Shown piece after piece: positions 1 to 6,485 of a stretch of DNA of 8,686 nt. The stretch spans positions 1 to 8,686 of the forward strand of contig CAMYLW010000085.1 of the NCBI GenBank assembly GCA_947259475.1, read 5' to 3'. Source of the DNA: Thermodesulfobacteriota bacterium (lineage in GTDB: Bacteria; Desulfobacterota; Syntrophobacteria; BM002). Made by a program: the position numbers and the translations under genes. A model generated the notes under the pieces. That model was not told the origin of the DNA and made no database searches. It worked only from the letters and a program-made list of their open reading frames with translations. Within the stretch, counting starts at the first letter, position 1. Every line of letters begins with the position of its first letter.

Positions 1-43
1 CGGTTTGTAGTCGTGCCTCGAGTCTTTTCATCGCAATACCCAA

Positions 44-65
44 TTCTCACTCTTTTCTCACTCTT
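44..65. repeat. Perfect 11-bp tandem duplication
   Basis: TTCTCACTCTT occurs twice back to back at 44-54 and 55-65 without mismatch. It is pyrimidine-rich on the plus strand. It lies just upstream of the hairpin series at 81-212, and no function is evident. Confidence 0.85.
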
Positions 66-80
66 ACAGATACCGAAAAT

Positions 81-220
81 GGTGGTTTTTCCGATTGACA
101 AGGAACCGCCAGTTCGTGGTAGAGTCGTCTTCGAGTGGGGTTTCTTTCTTTCGCCTCACTCGGTGTCCCTTGCCCCCATCAGCCATCCGCGCCCGGTTCG
201 GTTGTTGGGGGCTTTTTATT
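81..220 (+). ncRNA. Candidate structured RNA or 3' UTR, three hairpins
   Basis: Three hairpins follow each other on the plus strand. Hairpin 1 pairs GGTGG (81-85) plus TTCC (89-92) with GGAA (102-105) plus CCGCC (106-110). Hairpin 2 pairs CGAGTGGGG (132-140) with CCTCACTCG (154-162), nine pairs including one G-U, around a TTTCTTTCTTT-type loop. Hairpin 3 pairs GCCCCC (172-177) with GGGGGC (207-212) and is followed directly by TTTTTATT. This order resembles a small structured RNA with its own terminator, or the 3' UTR of a plus-strand gene left of the window. I could not match it to tRNA, tmRNA, SRP RNA, RNase P RNA or a riboswitch that I know. It is transcribed opposite to every gene here, if it is transcribed at all. 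Confidence 0.35.
172..220 (+). terminator. Candidate Rho-independent terminator, plus strand
   Basis: A perfect 6-bp stem, GCCCCC at 172-177 with GGGGGC at 207-212, is followed by TTTTTATT at 213-220. The loop of 29 nt is long but contains further pairing potential (CCG with CGG). Only the plus-strand orientation has the T-run, so it would stop a transcript entering from the left. Confidence 0.45.
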
Positions 221-360
221 GGTCTCTGTCCCTTTCCATATAGGGAAGACAGAATCAAAGGCAGAGTGAAAGCGTGAGCAACAAAAGGAAATAATCGTCA
301 GATTTAAATAAGAGAATTGAAGCCGGACAACTCGCTAGTGTCCATTTGGGTACTCTTCCT

Positions 361-396
361 CCCCTCCCCTGGCGGGAGGGGATAGAGGGGAGGGGG
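361..396. repeat. G/C-rich palindromic repeat
   Basis: CCCCTCCC (361-368) pairs perfectly with GGGAGGGG (374-381) around a five-base loop, and a second GGGGAGGGGG block follows at 387-396 that could pair alternatively. The composition is very different from the surrounding sequence. It looks like an interspersed intergenic repeat and lies downstream of the GH57 gene. There is no T-run on the minus side, so it is not a standard terminator. Confidence 0.6.
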
Positions 397-413
397 AAAC
401 AATAAGTAACCGG

Positions 414-492
414 ATTTACATCTACTTTTTCACCCCCACCTTTATCCTCCCACGTCAAGGGGGAGGAATTAATGGTATTTTCGGATGTAAAT
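414..492. repeat. Palindromic repeat with 9-bp flanking inverted repeat
   Basis: ATTTACATC at 414-422 and GATGTAAAT at 484-492 are exact inverted copies. Between them is CACCCCCACC (431-440) followed by a hairpin of CCTCCC (446-451) with GGGAGG (461-466). The inverted ends plus internal hairpin give a MITE-like shape of 79 bp. There is no coding capacity and I could not identify a target-site duplication. Confidence 0.45.
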
Positions 493-530
493 TAGCTAGA
501 ACTTGCTCTGTTTAAGGATAGCGTAACTGA

Positions 531-2954
531 TCATACTCGTACGATTAGGTTTTGAGCAATTGTATTGAAATGTCGCAACCACGTCCTCGCCTCTTCTTGC
601 CCCTGTTGCGCTCGCATCTGATATTCTTCATAGACGGTTTGCAGCACTTCGTAGCAGATGTTCTGAACCCTCCACAAATCCACTTGAAAAGGCAGGCGAC
701 TCACCAGCGTCGTTGCGTCCTCCAGTCCCTGCAGCACGCCAAAATCGCTGGGATCAGCAGCGAGTCGTTTGGCCAACCGCTCGAGAGCTTTTCTGAAACT
801 GTATTCCAGGGATGTCGAGTCCAGGGAAACACCTTCCAACTGAGCCTCTCTTAAAAGGTGCTCGATTCGGTTCAGATCAAGGTTGTCATCTTGAAAACTT
901 CGATGGATATCTGCATTAAGAACCAACTCTGCAGCCACGTAAAAGGCCTTGGGCGGTGGACTGCCCGCATCTTTGAGAAACTGCAGAAGAGGGGCATGAT
1001 GTTCGTAAAGCTGACGGTAGGCGGCCTCAGTTTCCTCCAGCGTCGTTTGCAACATGAGATCTAGTATTCTTCTTTGCTCATCGGGAAAAAGAGACTTGAG
1101 GGAATATACAGAATCACCGAAATTTCTGTCCAAAACTCGAAGAGTCTCGGTGAAATCAGTTGTGGCAAAAGCAGCGGACACATCTTTGACCATTAGATCA
1201 TAGGAATGATGGTCTGGAAATTCGCGTACACCAGCGCTAAGATTGTGATCACCCAAATGGAGAACGGCAAAACCGAATGCGGCGGACTCCAGGGTGATAT
1301 CCGAAGTAACCCTGGTTTTCCCCGAAACCAAGCTGGCTCTTCCAGCCTCGTGGATTTGCCGATCCTCGCTTTCGGCAGTGTAGCAATATACCTTTGCCTG
1401 CTCAGGATAATCATTGAACAGGGTTCCCACTCCGTAGTGAACACCAACCTTCGCCAGGTCGAACATGGAAGGTCGCACCAGGTCTTGATAAATCTGTCGA
1501 CCATCCCCCTTCTTTGCCCGATTACTCTTAGCCCTTCCCAATATTTCCAAAAAGTCAGACTCCAGGCTATTGCCAAAGAGCTCTTGGGCGAGTTGCAGGC
1601 AGCGGGCTGCGTAGCTAATCACCTGAACCGTCTCAATCCCTGCCAAATCATCAAAAAACCAGCCGCAGCTGGTATACATGAGCATGGCATGGCGCTGCAA
1701 CTCTAGGAGCTTGAGGACCGTGACCCTATCCGTATCAGAAAGCGACCGTCGGGCATGTTTTGTCAGGAACTCATCTATGACTGCCGACGAACGATCTAAA
1801 ACCACTTCAACGTAGTCATTCCTCGCCGACCAGGGATCATGTAAGAGCTCATTTGCCTTGTTTTCGAAATCAGCAGCAACGGCATCACGTAGCCAATCTA
1901 AAGATTCTCGTAAAGAAACCCTCCACGCCTGATTCCACTCCGGGTGTCCACCAGTATGACAACCACAGTCGCTGCGCCATCGCTCTACCCCGTGAGAACA
2001 ACTCCAGGAAGAGTTTGCAAAGATTTCAACTTCGTGAGTAGGGGGATGTAGCGCCAAGTATTCACCATAATTAGTGAGACGGGCCAACTCTTTCGTCTCA
2101 ATGTAATTGAGGGCGAAGGCGAGGGCCATCTCTCCGAAACGATGGTGGTGGCCGTAAGTCTCACCGTCCGTGGCAATGTGAGACAGCTGTGGCCAGTTAC
2201 GTTCGTCTGCAAAACCATCCAGTAGTCTTCTGGCAAACGCCTCTCCATCCTTCAATACTCTCTCGAAGGCCACGGCACGAGACATCGGCCCATTGTAAAA
2301 GAATATGGCAATAGTTCTTCCTGAAGGCAGTCTAAGTGTGTAGGCCATGGTGGGGTCGATTCTTTCTCTACCCACATCCAACCACTCCCCTCCATGCAGC
2401 TGTTTCACTCTCAGGGCTTGCCTTGGAGCAAGAATGGTAAATCGGATGCCCAACTCCGCTAGTATTTCCAAGCTTTCGAGATCAACAGCGGTCTCAGGAA
2501 GCCACATGCCCTCTGGTTCGCGGCCAAAGCGATACTGAAAATCTCTTATGCCCCATAACACCTGGGTGTATTTGTCTCTCCTGTTTGCCAGCGGTATAAT
2601 CATATGATTGTAAGCCTGAGCCAGGGCTGAGCCGTGTCCAGAATATGTCTGCTGGCTCTGGCGATCAGCCTCCACGATGGCGCCATATACCCCTGGGTCA
2701 TTGACCTCCAACCAGCTCAACAAGGTTGGGCCAAAATTAAAGCTGATTCTGGCGTAGTTGTTCACGATCTTCTCGATCCGCCCCTGTTGGTCTAGAATGC
2801 GGGAGGTCGAGTTGGGCGCGTAGCACTCTGCCGTAATTCTCTCGTTCCAGTCGTGATACGGGTGGGCCTCATCCTGCTTCTCAATTACCTCAAGCCAGGG
2901 GTTTTCCCGCGGCGGCTGATAAAAGTGGGCGTGGATGCAGATATAACGTTCCAT
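531..2954 (-). CDS. GH57 family glycoside hydrolase with DUF3536 domain
   Basis: The 807-residue protein starts with a GH57 catalytic domain (about residues 1-330) and continues into a long helical region of the DUF3536 type. Visible GH57 features are the HAHFYQPP motif near the N-terminus (H8, H10), MWLPET with the expected nucleophile E154, and ATDGETYGHHH with the expected acid D263. The block SSWSCSHGVERW and following DCGCH (316-333) is typical of the DUF3536 subgroup. No signal peptide is seen, so it is probably cytoplasmic. GH57 enzymes act on alpha-glucans by a retaining mechanism (amylase, amylopullulanase, 4-alpha-glucanotransferase, branching activities); the exact activity of this subgroup is not established to my knowledge. 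Its position downstream of glgB fits glycogen or maltodextrin metabolism. The ATG has only a weak ribosome site (GGA nine bases upstream), and a hairpin sits just upstream at 2971-2985. Confidence 0.9.
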   Translation of the reverse strand: MERYICIHAHFYQPPRENPWLEVIEKQDEAHPYHDWNERITAECYAPNSTSRILDQQGRIEKIVNNYARISFNFGPTLLSWLEVNDPGVYGAIVEADRQSQQTYSGHGSALAQAYNHMIIPLANRRDKYTQVLWGIRDFQYRFGREPEGMWLPETAVDLESLEILAELGIRFTILAPRQALRVKQLHGGEWLDVGRERIDPTMAYTLRLPSGRTIAIFFYNGPMSRAVAFERVLKDGEAFARRLLDGFADERNWPQLSHIATDGETYGHHHRFGEMALAFALNYIETKELARLTNYGEYLALHPPTHEVEIFANSSWSCSHGVERWRSDCGCHTGGHPEWNQAWRVSLRESLDWLRDAVAADFENKANELLHDPWSARNDYVEVVLDRSSAVIDEFLTKHARRSLSDTDRVTVLKLLELQRHAMLMYTSCGWFFDDLAGIETVQVISYAARCLQLAQELFGNSLESDFLEILGRAKSNRAKKGDGRQIYQDLVRPSMFDLAKVGVHYGVGTLFNDYPEQAKVYCYTAESEDRQIHEAGRASLVSGKTRVTSDITLESAAFGFAVLHLGDHNLSAGVREFPDHHSYDLMVKDVSAAFATTDFTETLRVLDRNFGDSVYSLKSLFPDEQRRILDLMLQTTLEETEAAYRQLYEHHAPLLQFLKDAGSPPPKAFYVAAELVLNADIHRSFQDDNLDLNRIEHLLREAQLEGVSLDSTSLEYSFRKALERLAKRLAADPSDFGVLQGLEDATTLVSRLPFQVDLWRVQNICYEVLQTVYEEYQMRAQQGQEEARTWLRHFNTIAQNLIVRV

Positions 2955-2970
2955 ACTAAATGTCCGTTGT

Positions 2971-2985
2971 TCCGCCGAAGGCGGA
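2971..2985 (-). repeat. Perfect hairpin just upstream of the GH57 start
   Basis: TCCGCC (2971-2976) and GGCGGA (2980-2985) form a perfect 6-bp stem with a three-base loop. In the GH57 mRNA it would end 16 nt before the start codon, next to the weak GGA ribosome site. It may be another small interspersed palindrome, or it may affect translation. Confidence 0.6.
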
Positions 2986-2991
2986 TCCGTT

Positions 2992-3008
2992 GTCAGTGGT
3001 CAGTGGTC
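2992..3008. repeat. Heptamer repeat, GTCAGTG family
   Basis: GTCAGTG occurs at 2992-2998 and 2999-3005 and begins a third time at 3006. Read on the minus strand the units are GACCACT and GACAACG type. These match the divergent heptamers at 7256-7288, so this is one dispersed period-7 family present twice in the window. Confidence 0.75.
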
Positions 3009-3025
3009 CGCTGTAAGCGGTGAAC

Positions 3026-3054
3026 AGTTAACGGTAAATCGCAAAAATTGTCAA
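3026..3054 (-). promoter_or_regulatory. Possible sigma70-type promoter for the GH57 gene
   Basis: On the minus strand a perfect TTGACA (-35) lies at 3054-3049. It is followed after 17 bases by TTAACT (3031-3026), which matches only three of six -10 positions. Transcription would start about 65 nt upstream of the GH57 ATG. The spacing is ideal but the -10 is poor, so this is tentative. It would allow GH57 to be expressed separately from glgB, from which it is 249 bp away. Confidence 0.3.
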
Positions 3055-3085
3055 AGTAACTCACAGGAAATCGTTCAAAGCCCAA

Positions 3086-3111
3086 GATCGCGGCTGAAAG
3101 CCGCTCCCACA
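3086..3111 (-). repeat. REP-like element, copy 1
   Basis: On the minus strand this reads TGTGGGAGC, then the stem GCGGCT/AGCCGC (3090-3095 with 3099-3104, loop of three), ending in GCGATC. It is the same design as the copies at 6454, 7158, 7218, 7580 and 7608 (conserved TGTAGGAGC head, variable compensated stem, GCGAT tail). It lies in the glgB-GH57 gap. Confidence 0.75.
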
Positions 3112-3120
3112 GGAGAATTG

Positions 3121-3203
3121 CTTTCTTCTTTCCTCTGCCTGCTGCTAGCTGCCAGCTGGATTTCCCTATGCTCCATGCCTTCCGCAATCCGAAATCCGCA
3201 ATC
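3121..3203. repeat. Degenerate period-7 array between glgB and GH57
   Basis: The whole stretch can be cut into 7-base units in one unbroken phase. It opens with CTTTCTT-type units (3121-3134), then CTGCCTG, CTGCTAG and CTGCCAG (3135-3155). Two less regular units include GCTCCAT (3170-3176), and it ends in GCAATCC, GAAATCC and GCAATC (3184-3203). Different unit families therefore share the same frame. The array ends exactly at the glgB stop codon (3204-3206). It is non-coding. Confidence 0.65.
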
Positions 3204-5123
3204 TCAACTCTCCCCCTCACTCTTGAAAAAGACTGCCCCTAGAGGCGGCAGGGTGAGTTTCAAGGAGTACGGCCGGCCGTGTATTTCAATGGGAACGGCT
3301 TCAATCCCACCGAAATTGCCATGACCGCTACCACCGTATTCTTCAGCATCACTATTGAGGATTTCTTGCCAAAGTCCCCCTCTGGGTGCCCCCACTTGGT
3401 AGTTATATTGGGGCGTCGGTGTGAAGTTTAAAACGACGAGTATGATTTCACTTGTGGATCTACTTTTGCGAATGAGACTGAGGGTGCTTTGCTGAGTATC
3501 ATTACAATCGATCCATTCAAAGCCTGCCGGATCGAAATCAAGTTCATAGAGAGCCGTTTCAGTGCGGTAGGTCCGATTCAACTCTTTCACCCACCGCTGC
3601 AATCCTTCATGCAACGGAAATTCAAGCAGGTGCCAATCCAAGCTCTCCTCATGATACCACTCATTCCACTGGCCGAATTCACCCCCCATAAACAGCAGCT
3701 TTTTGGCTGGTTGAGCGTACATGTGTCCAAACAGAAGTCGTAGGTTAGCAAATTTCTGCCAATCGTCTCCCGGCATCTTTCCCAAAAGCGAGCCTTTACC
3801 ATGCACTACCTCATCGTGCGACAGCGGCAAAACGAAGTTCTCGTTGAAGGCATACAAGAGTCTAAAGGTCAACTGGTTATGGTGATATTTCCGGTAGATT
3901 GGATTTTTGGACATGTAGACCAAGGTGTCGTGCATCCAGCCCATGTCCCATTTCATACCAAAGCCAAGACCGCCCACATAAGTAGGCCTGGAAACCATGG
4001 GCCAGGAAGTTGATTCCTCAGCTATGGTCTGAACATCAGGATAGGTGGAGTAGATCTCCTCATTGAGACGGCGCAGAAAAGAGATGGCACCAAGGTTCTC
4101 GCGGCCACCATACTCGTTCGGAATCCACTCACCTTCCTCGCGGGAGTAGTCGAGATAGAGCATGGAAGCAACTGCGTCAACGCGTAAGCCGTCAGCGTGG
4201 TAGGTGTCCAGCCAAAAGAGAGCGCTGCTTATGAGAAAGCTGCGCACCTCGGACCGTCCATAGTTGAAAATAAAACTTTTCCAATCGGGGTGAAACCCTA
4301 TTTGGGGATCAGAATGTTCATACAGATGGGTGCCGTCAAAATAGCCGATTCCATGTTCGTCGGTTGGGAAATGCGATGGCACCCAATCCAAAATCACACC
4401 AATATCCTGCTGGTGCAAGCAATCAATCAAATACATAAAATCCTGCGGGGTTCCATGCCTGCTGGTGGGCGCGAAGTATCCTCTCGTCTGGTAGCCCCAG
4501 GAACCATAAAAAGGATGCTCCATAACCGGAAGAAACTGCACATGGGTGTACCCCATCTCCTGGACATATTCTGCCAATTTGGCAGCGAGTTCTCTGTAGG
4601 TGAGCCAGCGATTGTCCTGCTCGGCCAGGCGCATCCATGAGCCTAAGTGGACCTCGTAGATGGATATGGGAGCGTCTGACGAGTTGTGATTGCCCCGCTT
4701 GGCCATCCATGCCTGGTCATTCCAGGTGTACTCCAAGTCCCAGACGATGTTGACGGTCTCTGGGGGCGTGTCATTGTAGATGCCGAAGGGATCGGCTTTG
4801 TCCACCCGGTAGTCGTTGTAGCGGGAGACAATATGATACTTGTATCGGGCACCTTTGACTGCCTCAGGTATGACCCCTTCCCAAATCCCAGAGCGCTCTC
4901 TGGGTTTAAGCGGATGGGCCCTCTTGTTCCAGTCGTTGAAATCGCCGATAACGCAAACCTGCTCTGCATCAGGAGCCCAGACTGCGAAGTATGTCCCCTG
5001 CCCTTCTCCTGCAGATAACAGGTGAGACCCCAGCTTTTCGTACAAGCGAAAATGACTCCCTTCGTTGAACAGGAAAATGTCCTGCTCACTAAGCAGGGTG
5101 ACCTCTTCAATAGACTTAGTCAT
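3204..5123 (-). CDS. glgB: 1,4-alpha-glucan (glycogen) branching enzyme
   Basis: The 639-residue GH13 enzyme cuts alpha-1,4-glucan chains and transfers the piece to a 6-hydroxyl, making the alpha-1,6 branches of glycogen in the cytoplasm. A CBM48 domain (about residues 20-130, with the GDFNDWN motif at 60-66) precedes the catalytic barrel. Region I is DWVPSHFP (246-253). Region II is GLRVDAV with nucleophile D316. Region III is IAEEST with the acid E369. Region IV is PLSHDEVVHGK with D437. The spacing of 53 and 121 residues from the nucleophile is the same as in E. coli GlgB. The C-terminal beta domain runs to FFKSEGES. Compared with E. coli (728 residues) it lacks the extra N-terminal N1 domain, as in many short-form bacterial GlgBs. 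The ATG is supported by AGGAG (5132-5136) eight bases upstream. Confidence 0.97.
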   Translation of the reverse strand: MTKSIEEVTLLSEQDIFLFNEGSHFRLYEKLGSHLLSAGEGQGTYFAVWAPDAEQVCVIGDFNDWNKRAHPLKPRERSGIWEGVIPEAVKGARYKYHIVSRYNDYRVDKADPFGIYNDTPPETVNIVWDLEYTWNDQAWMAKRGNHNSSDAPISIYEVHLGSWMRLAEQDNRWLTYRELAAKLAEYVQEMGYTHVQFLPVMEHPFYGSWGYQTRGYFAPTSRHGTPQDFMYLIDCLHQQDIGVILDWVPSHFPTDEHGIGYFDGTHLYEHSDPQIGFHPDWKSFIFNYGRSEVRSFLISSALFWLDTYHADGLRVDAVASMLYLDYSREEGEWIPNEYGGRENLGAISFLRRLNEEIYSTYPDVQTIAEESTSWPMVSRPTYVGGLGFGMKWDMGWMHDTLVYMSKNPIYRKYHHNQLTFRLLYAFNENFVLPLSHDEVVHGKGSLLGKMPGDDWQKFANLRLLFGHMYAQPAKKLLFMGGEFGQWNEWYHEESLDWHLLEFPLHEGLQRWVKELNRTYRTETALYELDFDPAGFEWIDCNDTQQSTLSLIRKSRSTSEIILVVLNFTPTPQYNYQVGAPRGGLWQEILNSDAEEYGGSGHGNFGGIEAVPIEIHGRPYSLKLTLPPLGAVFFKSEGES

Positions 5124-5158
5124 GATTCATTCTCCTGGTGTTTGCTACCGGCAAATTG

Positions 5159-5173
5159 GCGGGCAGTGCCCGC
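5159..5173. repeat. Short GC hairpin between phosphoesterase and glgB
   Basis: GCGGGC (5159-5164) pairs with GCCCGC (5168-5173) around AGT. It closely resembles GTGGGC/GCCCAC around AAT at 7644-7658, suggesting one small palindrome family. There is no T-run after it on the minus strand. Its place in the glgB 5' leader, 36 nt before the start codon, could matter for transcript processing. Confidence 0.6.
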
Positions 5174-5243
5174 AATGTATAAACCCCTAATGGATCATAG
5201 TAATAAGGAAACCAGGCAATTACCATACCAAAATTGTCATGCC

Positions 5244-5963
5244 CTAGCCTGCACCGACCCGTAGTTTCTCCGCAAACAGAGGCGGAAGTCCAGCCTTAAT
5301 GATGGCTGAGGCAACTTTTTCCATATCGTAGTCAAACCGTATGAATCGGCTTTTGATTTCAGTGTCATCCACATCTATAAGGACAAATCCGGTCTGGGGA
5401 TTGTCGTCTTTGGGTTTGCCCACGCTACCGGCATTGATGAATATCTTGCCGTCAAGATCCCGCCTGAACGGTTTGTGAGTATGTCCAAAAATAAGTACGT
5501 CGGCATCAGCCTGCTTTGTCATCCGACGGTAGAATTTCTCACTTCTCTCTTCATACCAGTAGAGGTTGTTGGCCACAGGTGTGGCATGGAAGATGTGAAT
5601 TCTTTTCCCTGCTGCCTCGAGCCGAATGGAGAAAGGTAAATCTTTCATGTATTTCTTGTTTTTAGAGCTGGTATGAGCCTTGGTCCACTCAAAGGAGACA
5701 TGGGACAACTCTGCTTGCACGGGATCTTGGTATTTACAGCCGCAATCCTCAGTTTCATGTGCCACATTGAAGTCATAGTTCCCCTGAACACCCTTTATCC
5801 CGTGCTCGATCATGAACTCGGTGACCTCATTTACAAAAGGCGCGTAGCCGCCCAGATCGGCCAGATGAATAATCCTGTCCGGTTCATGACGCATTGCTTC
5901 CTCGTAGCATCGCTCCAGGGCTACTATGTTTGCATGAACATCACCGAAAACAATCAACCTCAT
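5244..5963 (-). CDS. Calcineurin-like metallophosphoesterase (YfcE-type)
   Basis: The 239-residue protein shows the full dinuclear metallophosphoesterase signature: GDVHAN with D8 and H10; D36 in ADLGGYAPF; GNYD with N62; HATP with H126; GHTHKP with H161 and H163; then the diagnostic NAGSVGKP (177-184). No signal peptide or membrane segment is visible, so it is cytoplasmic. It belongs with predicted phosphodiesterases of the YfcE or COG0639 kind, and the substrate cannot be read from sequence. An insert around EDCGCKYQDP (72-81) adds a CxC pair. The gene is 26 bp from the upstream DUF3617 gene, suggesting a shared transcript, and 120 bp from glgB. The ATG has only a weak AGAG ribosome site. 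A role linked to glycogen is not shown. Confidence 0.9.
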   Translation of the reverse strand: MRLIVFGDVHANIVALERCYEEAMRHEPDRIIHLADLGGYAPFVNEVTEFMIEHGIKGVQGNYDFNVAHETEDCGCKYQDPVQAELSHVSFEWTKAHTSSKNKKYMKDLPFSIRLEAAGKRIHIFHATPVANNLYWYEERSEKFYRRMTKQADADVLIFGHTHKPFRRDLDGKIFINAGSVGKPKDDNPQTGFVLIDVDDTEIKSRFIRFDYDMEKVASAIIKAGLPPLFAEKLRVGAG

Positions 5964-5989
5964 AGCAATATAACTCTATTAGGTTTTAG

Positions 5990-6406
5990 CTACTTACAAT
6001 CGCCAAGGCGTTGGCCAGTGATGTGATTTACCATTTTCATCTCTGAATAATCCATTGACATCTCGACCGTACCTTCAAAGCGGTCTCCTTTGTAAGTTAT
6101 TTTGCCGTTAGCTATCGCGGCACCGCCGTGGCCGTGGCACTTCATGACCCAGGTCACGGTATCTCCCACCACCTTGCTTTGGGTGATTTGGCACTCCCCT
6201 CCTTGCTGAGAACCCTGCGGAACAAAATCCTTTTTTGTCATGCACTGGGTATATGTCACCGGCGGCATACTCGTAGTCATCCCCTGCACCTCCATTCTCG
6301 TGGTAATCTCCCAGTTGCCCTCCTGCATATTCGGCACCGAGCCGGCAAAAGAAATTGAAACAGCAGCCAATAGAATTACTGAACTCGCAAGCAGTTTTTG
6401 TAACAT
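5990..6406 (-). CDS. Secreted DUF3617 family protein
   Basis: The 138-residue protein begins with a clear signal peptide (MLQKLL, hydrophobic run to about residue 20, likely cleavage after SFA at 21). The mature part carries the DUF3617 features: EGNWEITT, PPVTYTQCM, and a C-terminal beta-rich section ending GQRLGDCK. Four cysteines (C55, C72, C90, C137) could make two disulfides in the periplasm. The frame stays open upstream to 6568, but that would overlap the preceding gene. The start at 6406 is chosen because AAAGGA (6413-6418) lies six bases before it and the signal peptide begins there. The family has no established function. The gene follows two CxxC thioredoxin-like genes and precedes the phosphoesterase by 26 bp. 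Confidence 0.85.
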   Translation of the reverse strand: MLQKLLASSVILLAAVSISFAGSVPNMQEGNWEITTRMEVQGMTTSMPPVTYTQCMTKKDFVPQGSQQGGECQITQSKVVGDTVTWVMKCHGHGGAAIANGKITYKGDRFEGTVEMSMDYSEMKMVNHITGQRLGDCK

Positions 6407-6412
6407 CAGCGT

Positions 6413-6418
6413 TCCTTT
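6413..6418 (-). promoter_or_regulatory. Ribosome binding site fixing the DUF3617 start
   Basis: AAAGGA on the minus strand, six bases before the ATG at 6406. The alternative in-frame ATG at 6421 overlaps this site, and the open frame further upstream runs into the preceding gene, so 6406 is the best start. Confidence 0.7.
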
Positions 6419-6453
6419 CATTCTTAAAGTAGATTGCTCATCATGAATGCTCT

Positions 6454-6480
6454 TGCAGGAACAACGTCCTCGTTGCGATT
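6454..6480 (+). repeat. REP-like element, divergent copy abutting a stop codon
   Basis: TGCAGGAAC, then CAACG/CGTTG (6462-6466 with 6471-6475), ending in GCGATT, is a diverged relative of the TGTAGGAGC...GCGAT elements. A longer pairing, GGAACAA (6458-6464) with TTGTTCC (6479-6485), ends exactly at the base next to the stop codon of the 184-residue thioredoxin-like gene (6486). It may serve as a 3' end or processing hairpin for that transcript, though there is no T-run. Confidence 0.6.
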
Positions 6481-6485
6481 GTTCC

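Larger units (their letters stand above)
1..530. other. Gene-free left-hand region
   Basis: No convincing protein gene is visible on either strand in these 530 bases. The short open frames here are low-complexity, overlap each other on opposite strands and run through repeats. The stretch holds a perfect 11-bp tandem duplication (44-65), three successive hairpins ending in a T-run (81-220, plus strand) and two G/C-rich interspersed palindromes (361-396 and 431-466, the latter flanked by a 9-bp inverted repeat). It is the downstream flank of the GH57 gene, which ends at 531. I see no typical hairpin-plus-T-run terminator for that gene on the minus strand. Confidence 0.7.

Noticed and set aside
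170..215. tRNA-like reading of GGTTCG near 195
   Set aside because: No acceptor, D or anticodon arm can be built around it and there is no proper T-arm pairing.
13..243. 76-codon plus-strand open frame at the left edge
   Set aside because: Low-complexity sequence, overlapped by another open frame on the minus strand; it runs through the three hairpins and the T-run and has no ribosome site.
4643..5110. 155-codon open frame within glgB
   Set aside because: It overlaps the CBM48 and early catalytic part of glgB in another frame; its composition looks like an out-of-frame translation.
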